Below, piece after piece: positions 63,662 to 64,000 of a stretch of DNA of 64,000 nucleotides. Numbering within the stretch: the stretch's first letter is position 1; each line of letters opens with the position of its first letter. The notes beneath the pieces are model-generated. The model saw only the letters and a list, made by a program, of their open reading frames with translations, was not told the DNA's origin and did not search any database. The translations under genes were made by a program, and so were the position numbers. The stretch is from Laccaria trichodermophora (Eukaryota > Basidiomycota > Agaricomycetes > Agaricales > Hydnangiaceae), in the NCBI GenBank assembly GCA_018417955.1, contig JACTVC010000054.1:79096-143095 (forward strand). The letters are read 5' to 3'.

Positions 63662-64000
63662 TAAACTCAGCGGTGCGAAGTAGGACTCCTGTTTTATTCG
63701 GTTGGAATCAACTGAAGGTATTAGGTTCATGAGGGCTGGTATTACGTTGAGTATCTGTGCGACGCCCTGCTATCAGAATCGAAGAGACAGATTCGAGTCA
63801 AGCGTGCAAATTTGACATTGTGACCCAGAATCCAAAGTCGCATTCCCTTGCGGCTGAGCCGAAGATACTAGCCCTAGTCGAATATAGACTTCGATATATC
63901 CCCGTAAGCTGGCGCTTCCACTGAGTCTCCAGAGCAAGAACAGGAAACGGAAACAACGTGACTCGGAATACCAAACGTTGACATTGACAACAAATAGTCA
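63662..64000. other. 3' flank of the pseudokinase gene and start of a repeat
   Basis: No gene is seen. The last 67 bases (63934-64000) are the second copy of the short repeat at 55427-55481, with small internal insertions, and are cut off by the window end. Confidence 0.5.

Overview
The window is nuclear DNA of a basidiomycete fungus, most likely a mushroom-forming Agaricomycete. Housekeeping genes are split by many short introns of about 50-60 bases with GTRNGT donors. The repeat families and the FunK1-like and expanded 'hypothetical' families are those typical of Agaricomycetes. No bacterial operons, rRNA genes, intact tRNA genes or CRISPR arrays were seen.

Bases 1-25,000 are a graveyard of nested transposable elements. 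In order they hold: a Ty1/copia element running off the left edge (minus strand); a fungal gene cut by that copia element and again by a 1.8-kb element made almost wholly of tandem repeats inside terminal inverted repeats; a solo LTR; a nearly full-length hAT transposon inserted one base inside that LTR; a 3.2-kb LTR element with matching 319-bp LTRs and no recognisable coding; a Tc1/mariner-like MITE; a hAT MITE inside a gene-like frame; a decayed gene of a widespread Agaricomycete family carrying another solo LTR; and a 1.6-kb non-autonomous hAT element. Target-site duplications let several insertions be read exactly.

Bases 26,000-55,200 are gene-rich. They hold a P-type cation ATPase of the Na,K-ATPase-like (IIC) class, V-ATPase subunit E, a decayed macro-domain gene, a KRE6/SKN1 beta-1,6-glucan synthesis protein, a processive GT2 glycosyltransferase, PEX13, eIF3 subunit L and the septation GTPase Spg1/Tem1. 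Between the GT2 gene and PEX13 (42.9-49.2 kb) is a local duplication zone with a FunK1 kinase remnant, two and a half copies of a small membrane-protein gene of unknown function, and broken secreted-protein exons.

Bases 55,200-64,000 are again repeat-influenced. They contain a poorly defined minus-strand gene, a 313-bp element bounded by two identical 44-bp perfect palindromes with a 5-bp target duplication, a secreted repeat-protein gene interrupted by a short internally deleted copia element, and a predicted pseudokinase related to SR-protein kinases.

The items most worth following are the palindrome-bounded mini-element (57,866-58,178), a pair of collinear 430-bp noncoding blocks 41 kb apart that conserve three hairpins with a compensatory base-pair change (18.2-18.6 kb and 59.1-59.55 kb), the satellite-filled TIR element (4,838-6,657), and the decayed 18.9-22.0 kb gene whose conserved motifs look like a hAT-type transposase core.
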